Below are positions 60,370 to 64,000 of a DNA stretch of 64,000 nt, piece by piece. Below the pieces are notes generated by a model that had not been told where the DNA came from, made no database searches, and saw only the letters and a program-made list of their open reading frames with translations. The position numbers and the translations under genes were made by a program. Within the stretch, counting starts at the first letter, position 1; each line of letters begins with the position of its first letter. Source of the DNA: an uncultured Alphaproteobacteria bacterium (GTDB lineage: Bacteria > Pseudomonadota > Alphaproteobacteria > Bin95); assembly GCA_938083135.1 (NCBI GenBank), contig CALLKY010000047.1, positions 1-64,000 of the forward strand, in the 5' to 3' direction.

Positions 60370-61029
60370 ATGGCTGAAATTAGCTATCCGGCAGACTGGC
60401 GGGATATCCCGGCTGAACGCTGGGCGAAAATGATGATGACGCCTGAAGACTATACGCAGATGCGTGCCAGTCGCCTTGCCCGCGAAGCCCATGCGCCTGA
60501 AGTTGGCGACATCGCGCCGGATTTCACAGCCGAACGGTTGACCCCCAGCGGCAAGCCCACGGGCGCGACGCTGACATTATCTTCGTTGCGCGGTAAACCA
60601 GTCGGCCTCGTCTTCGGCTCCTACACCTGACCGCCATTTCGCAAACAGGCCGTGCGCCTGAACGAAATCGCAGCGACGTTCCAAGATAAAGTCCAATTCC
60701 TCTGCGTTTATATCCAGGAGGCACATCCATCAGACGGTTGGCAGGTCGAAGCCAATCTGGATGATGACGTGATCTATGATACGCCGACGACCAAGGATGA
60801 GCGCGACGCGCTGGCTGAAGTCTGCATGCTGAAACTAGCGCTCAACATGCCCATGGTCGTCGATGACATGGAAGACACGATTGACGCCGCCTATAACGCC
60901 TTGCCAGAGCGGCTATATCTGCTGGATGCTGATGGTGCTGTGCAATTCAAAACCGTCGCAGGTTCCCATGGCTTCGACCCAGAAGCCTGGCACGCTGCGA
61001 TCAACGATCATGTGAGTATGAAAGGATAA
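60370..61029 (+). CDS. iodothyronine-deiodinase-like selenoprotein (in-frame TGA read as selenocysteine)
   Basis: The frame from ATG 60370 is open to a single TGA at 60628-60630 and continues in the same frame to a TAA at 61027-61029, giving 219 residues with Sec87. The TGA lies in VFGSYT-Sec-PPFR, the active-site motif of iodothyronine deiodinases (SCT-Sec-PPF). After it come VYIQEAHPSDGW (residues 113-124, His119 matching the conserved EAHxSDGW His), then PMVVDDMEDT and NALPERLYLLDADGAV, all aligning in order with the vertebrate family as I recall it. A thioredoxin-fold beginning, GDIAPDFTAERL, precedes the site. The ribosome binding site AGGGAAGGG sits about 9 nt before the ATG. A stem-loop consistent with a bacterial SECIS starts 5 nt after the TGA. 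The homology on both sides of the stop argues against a pseudogene. The substrate is unknown; reductive dehalogenation or thiol-peroxidase chemistry are candidates. The enoyl-CoA hydratase gene follows after 5 bp. Confidence 0.93.
60636..60668 (+). promoter_or_regulatory. candidate bacterial SECIS element
   Basis: A lower stem ATTTCG/CGAAAT (60636-60641 with 60663-60668) and an upper stem CAGGC/GCCTG (60646-60650 with 60656-60660) close a 5-nt loop CGTGC. The upper loop begins 20 nt after the TGA and has a G at its second position followed by T, matching what is known of SelB-recognised hairpins. It lies inside the coding region, as bacterial SECIS elements must. Confidence 0.75.
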
Positions 61030-61034
61030 GCCTG

Positions 61035-61823
61035 ATGGCTGTATTAGAGACGGAAACCCACGGGCAGATCTTTGTTATGCGGATGAACAGGCCTGAGAGC
61101 CTGAATGCGCTGAACTATGAAATGCGCTGCGCCATGGCGGAAGCCTGGACGGAATTTGAAGCCAGCAAAGACCTGGAGGTCGCTATTTTCACCGGTTCCG
61201 GGCGCGGGTTCTGTGCGGGTGAAGATATGAAAGAGGCGCTGAAAGACAACACGCCCGGTGGCCGCAAGTTGCCGATGGAAGACCCGTTCCGCACCGGCAA
61301 AATCAGCAAGCCGATTATTGGCGCGATCAACGGTTTTGCCATGGGCGGTGGGTTCATGCTGGTCGAAGGCACGGACCTTCGCGTCGCTGCAGATACGGCC
61401 ATTTTTGAGGTGTCTGAAGCGAAGCGTTGGCTACTTGGCGGCTATAATCATGGCCATATCGCTAATGTGGCCTATCCCGTGGCACTTGAAATGGCGATGG
61501 GGTATCGGTTCACTGCGAAGCGCTTCCATGAAATTGGTTTCCTGAACCGGGTCGTTCCAGCGGCGGACTTGATGGATGAGGCCATGAAAATGGCTGAACA
61601 CCTAATGACCCTGCCGCCAGCAGCGCGGGTCAACACGCTACACATCATGCGCCAGATGCGCCCCAGCATCACGCCCGCTTTTGATGATCTCGCGACCCGC
61701 CTGCATGCCCACGGCGACCTGAGCGATCTTATTGAATCCCGTGCAGCATTCGCAGAAAAGCGCAAGCCGAATTTCAAAGGCTGGCTCAAGCCTGAGGATC
61801 GGTATCGCTTGCCGCAACTGTAG
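61035..61823 (+). CDS. enoyl-CoA hydratase/isomerase family protein
   Basis: A 262-residue crotonase-fold protein. The oxyanion-hole segments FCAGEDMKEAL and GAINGFAMGGGFMLVEGTDLRVA are present. A Glu in FEVSEAKRWLLGG lies in the region of a crotonase catalytic residue, so lyase/hydratase activity on a CoA thioester is plausible. It starts 5 bp after the selenoprotein gene, so both are probably on one mRNA. The last 38 bp overlap the converging EamA transporter gene. Confidence 0.9.
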   Translation: MAVLETETHGQIFVMRMNRPESLNALNYEMRCAMAEAWTEFEASKDLEVAIFTGSGRGFCAGEDMKEALKDNTPGGRKLPMEDPFRTGKISKPIIGAINGFAMGGGFMLVEGTDLRVAADTAIFEVSEAKRWLLGGYNHGHIANVAYPVALEMAMGYRFTAKRFHEIGFLNRVVPAADLMDEAMKMAEHLMTLPPAARVNTLHIMRQMRPSITPAFDDLATRLHAHGDLSDLIESRAAFAEKRKPNFKGWLKPEDRYRLPQL

Positions 61824-62748
61824 GAATAGGCTTGCCTCGCCGCTCTGCAATGCGTTCGCGGTAGAGCGCATAGAGGCCACTGGCGATGATGACGGCACCG
61901 CCAATCATCGTCCATTGGTCTGGCAAGTGGTTGAACACCAGCCAGCCCATAACGGCGGCCCAAAGCGGCATCATGTAAGCGAAGGGTTGCAGCGTGGATG
62001 CGGGTGCCAGCCTATAGGCGACGGGCAATAGAAAATGTCCGATTGAGCCCAAAATGCCGATCGTGATCAGCCCAATCCATGTCTCCAGATCGGGCGGTCG
62101 CCATACTAACGGCGAAATTAGGTTGAAGCCAATGATGCCGACACCGGCCGTATAGAGCGTTGTTGTTTGCGGTGAGTCGCCAGCCGCCACCATCCGCAGC
62201 ATTGCTTGATACACAGCCCAGCCGAAGGCGGCGCCCAGGGGGATCAGCGATATCGGGTCAAACACGCTGCCGCCCGGCCGGATAATTATCAGAACGCCGA
62301 CAAAGCCGACGCCAACCGCAATCCACCGGCGGGGACCAATGCGCTCACCAAGGAAGATTGCAGCGATGGCCATCACCATTAAAGGCGATACAGCGGCGAT
62401 AGCGTGGACGTCCGCGAGCGGCATTAAGCTGAAGGCATAGATGAAGCAGGACATCTCTGTAATCAGGATGAGCCCGCGCAAGATCTGTAGCTTGGGCCGC
62501 TCTGACCGCGCCGTTGCACCAATACCGCGCGGGGCGGCTAGCATTAAGGCAAAACAGAAGAAGATTGCGAAGCGTACACCCAGGATTTGCGGGATCGCCA
62601 AGCTCTCTGTCAGATGCTTCGCGATAGCGTCCATCGTTGCCAAAAGGAACATCGCCAGCAGCACCAGCAGAATCGCCAGGCCGGGCCGGTCACCCGGGCG
62701 GGAAGAGTCTGCTTTAGGGGATGGCATGTGCGTTTCGGCGCGATCCAT
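61786..62748 (-). CDS. EamA/DMT-family transporter
   Basis: A 320-residue inner-membrane protein with about ten transmembrane helices in two EamA repeats: LLVLLAMFLLATMDAIAKHL opens the first, and the second follows GAAFGWAVYQAMLRMVAA. Drug/metabolite-type exporters of this group move amino acids, nucleosides or other small molecules. The start is placed at ATG 62748; ATG 62727 is an alternative, and neither has a clear ribosome binding site. The open frame to 62964 lacks support. The C-terminus overlaps the hydratase gene on the opposite strand. Confidence 0.85.
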   Translation of the reverse strand: MDRAETHMPSPKADSSRPGDRPGLAILLVLLAMFLLATMDAIAKHLTESLAIPQILGVRFAIFFCFALMLAAPRGIGATARSERPKLQILRGLILITEMSCFIYAFSLMPLADVHAIAAVSPLMVMAIAAIFLGERIGPRRWIAVGVGFVGVLIIIRPGGSVFDPISLIPLGAAFGWAVYQAMLRMVAAGDSPQTTTLYTAGVGIIGFNLISPLVWRPPDLETWIGLITIGILGSIGHFLLPVAYRLAPASTLQPFAYMMPLWAAVMGWLVFNHLPDQWTMIGGAVIIASGLYALYRERIAERRGKPIPTVAASDTDPQA

Positions 62749-62926
62749 AAATACGTAAGCGGCGACACTACTTGGCGGACGATACAGTCTGCAATGGTGG
62801 TTTTTACGATGCGGCCATGCGATTTTGGTTATTCCAGTGGCCATGGCCCTAGCGTCCGCCCCTATTTCTGGCAATACTAGTATTCGGCTTAATATCAGAC
62901 TCGGAATCGGAAGGACGCGCGGCGCC

Positions 62927-63274
62927 ATGGACTTGACTGAAAATCGGAACGGCTCGGTCGTCACGCTTGGTGCATCTGGTCGGATTGATCACCAGACCGC
63001 CGATGCATTTCAGCAAGCCCTTGATCCCTATCTTGGGGATTGCAAGGAAGGCGGCGACAAACTTGTGCTGGACTTTTCCGGTGTAAATTATGTGTCCAGT
63101 GTCGGGCTTCGGGTGTTGTTGATGGCGTCCAAGAAAACGAAGGCGCAGAAGGGGCAGATTTGTGATGCAGGCATGCAGCCAACTGTCGGCGAGGTCTTTC
63201 GGATCAGCCGGTTTGATACCATTCTGCCAGCCTATGACACAGTTGATGACGCGGTCGCCGCGTTCTCGGGCTAG
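62927..63274 (+). CDS. STAS-domain protein (anti-sigma-factor-antagonist type)
   Basis: A 115-residue single STAS domain. GASGRIDHQTADAFQQAL and LVLDFSGVNYVSSVGLRVLL are the family core; Ser58 sits at the phosphorylated position of SpoIIAA/RsbV-type proteins. Such proteins switch a partner (sigma-factor antagonist, phosphatase or cyclase) by phosphorylation, with the partner kinase elsewhere. The start is ATG 62927 after AAGGA; the frame to 62825 is not conserved. The next gene begins 17 bp downstream. Confidence 0.9.
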   Translation: MDLTENRNGSVVTLGASGRIDHQTADAFQQALDPYLGDCKEGGDKLVLDFSGVNYVSSVGLRVLLMASKKTKAQKGQICDAGMQPTVGEVFRISRFDTILPAYDTVDDAVAAFSG

Positions 63275-63291
63275 CGACAAGGAGCAGCGCA

Positions 63292-64000
63292 ATGCTGGTA
63301 CGGTTTTGGGGAACCAGGGGATCTTTGCCGACCCCGATGTGGAATGACCAGATCCGCATAAAAGCGCGCGCGATTGCTAAGGCGGCATCTGGCCAAACCT
63401 TTGCGGACGATGCTGCGGTCGAAACATTCCTGGACGCACAGCCCTATTGGATGGCGAATACCTATGGCGGCGATACGTCCTGCTTAGAGGTGGAACTGGC
63501 TGGCGAAGAGCATTTGCTTTGTGATTTTGGGTCCGGTGCCCGGCGGCTCGGTGGCGCTATGATCGGCAAGCATGGTCCAGGCAACGGCCAGACCTATCAT
63601 GTGCTGATGTCTCATCTCCATTGGGATCACCTGATGGGCTTTCCGTTCTTTGTGCCAGCTTTCATTCCCGGCAACCGGATTGTGATCTATAGCTGCCATG
63701 ATGATGCAGAAGCCTCTTTCCGGCGGCAAAACCAGGCACCGAACTTCCCGGTCGATTTCTCAGTCCTGGCGGCCAAGATTGAGTTCCGCAAGCTGAAAGC
63801 GGGTGAGACCACAGAAATCGCAGGCGCCAAAGTCACGCCTAAACTGCAGCTTCATGCAGGCGATTCCTACGGATACCGGATTGAGGCCGAAGGGTCCGTC
63901 TTCGTGTATTCCAGCGATTCCGAACACCGGATTGAGGATGAACACGCGGCCGACGGCTTCGTCGAATTTTTCCGTGAAGCTGACCTTGTTGTGTTTGACG
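63292..64000 (+). CDS. MBL-fold metallo-hydrolase, cut by the window's right edge
   Basis: The ORF starts with ATG 63292 (AAGGAG about 8 nt upstream) and is open to the end of the window (236 codons seen). MLVRFWGTRGSLPTP, then NTYGGDTSCLEV, LLCDFGSGARRL, the metal motif SHLHWDHLMG (His108, His110, Asp112, His113) and FVYSSDSEH identify a metallo-beta-lactamase-fold phosphodiesterase-like enzyme of the RNase Z/cyclic-nucleotide group. It is probably co-transcribed with the STAS gene 17 bp upstream, suggesting a signalling role (inference). The C-terminal part is missing here, so a fused domain cannot be excluded. Confidence 0.88.
   Translation, partial: MLVRFWGTRGSLPTPMWNDQIRIKARAIAKAASGQTFADDAAVETFLDAQPYWMANTYGGDTSCLEVELAGEEHLLCDFGSGARRLGGAMIGKHGPGNGQTYHVLMSHLHWDHLMGFPFFVPAFIPGNRIVIYSCHDDAEASFRRQNQAPNFPVDFSVLAAKIEFRKLKAGETTEIAGAKVTPKLQLHAGDSYGYRIEAEGSVFVYSSDSEHRIEDEHAADGFVEFFREADLVVFD

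Noticed and set aside
60370-60630. Selenoprotein locus as a pseudogene with a nonsense mutation
   Set aside because: The TGA sits exactly at the family's Sec position, a SECIS-like hairpin follows, and the remainder of the frame is fully conserved-looking, so decay is unlikely.
60652-61029. ORF after the TGA as an independent gene with a GTG start
   Set aside because: It lacks a ribosome binding site and begins in the middle of the deiodinase fold just after the Sec position. It is the continuation of the selenoprotein.

Overview
This 64 kb window reads as a chromosomal segment of a moderately GC-rich alphaproteobacterium, probably Rhodospirillales-like. The signs are a complete 14-subunit nuo operon followed by birA, coaX and an RNase J gene, a split glycine decarboxylase (gcvPA/gcvPB), a MucR/Ros-type regulator, the rpsP-rimM-trmD-rplS-leuC-leuD order, an ornithine-lipid acyltransferase pair, and a miaB-phoH-ybeY-ybeX-lnt block. 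Genus cannot be fixed from the sequence. No tRNA, rRNA or CRISPR was found.

Layout. 1-2.1 kb: the cut-off start of an IS630-type transposase gene, a small double-CxxC protein, a flavin reductase and an alpha/beta hydrolase. 2.1-7.1 kb: the glycine cleavage operon gcvT-gcvH-gcvPA-gcvPB on the minus strand, headed by a tandem glycine riboswitch. Two copies of a palindromic repeat in opposite orientation bracket gcvPA-gcvPB. 7.1-7.8 kb: a methyltransferase. 8.1-25.5 kb: nuoA to nuoN, birA, coaX and rnj. 25.6-30.5 kb: a Bax-inhibitor-like membrane protein with a terminator, a small secreted protein, and an LLM monooxygenase / SDR / M24 peptidase / VOC cassette. 30.6-35.4 kb (minus, except one plus-strand regulator): an outer-membrane barrel, a cysteine-dioxygenase-like cupin, a pseudo-receiver divergent from a winged-helix/TPR membrane regulator, and a NodB deacetylase.

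35.7-47.9 kb (plus): ffh, rpsP, rimM, trmD, rplS, leuC, a 74-aa ORF, leuD, then dnaN, recF, gyrB and an orphan CheR-like methyltransferase. 47.9-56.3 kb (minus): olsB-like, plsC/olsA-like, miaB, phoH, ybeY, ybeX/corC, lnt and a class-V aminotransferase, packed with overlapping ends apart from one 54-bp gap. 56.5-64 kb: mucR, tusA-like, rimI-like, a secreted deacetylase, an MR/MLE-superfamily enzyme, a DUF1330 protein, the selenoprotein described next, an enoyl-CoA hydratase, an EamA transporter, a STAS protein and an MBL-fold hydrolase cut by the right edge.

The most notable item is at 60370-61029. Two adjacent ORFs in one frame are separated by a single TGA. Joined, they give a 219-residue iodothyronine-deiodinase-like protein with Sec87 in the family motif (SYT-Sec-PPF), the second signature EAHxSDGW and the PERLYLLD segment. 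A stem-loop fitting a bacterial SECIS begins 5 nt after the TGA. Ordinary ORF callers would split or truncate this gene. It implies selenocysteine machinery elsewhere in the genome and a bacterial deiodinase-type, possibly dehalogenating, enzyme whose substrate is unknown.
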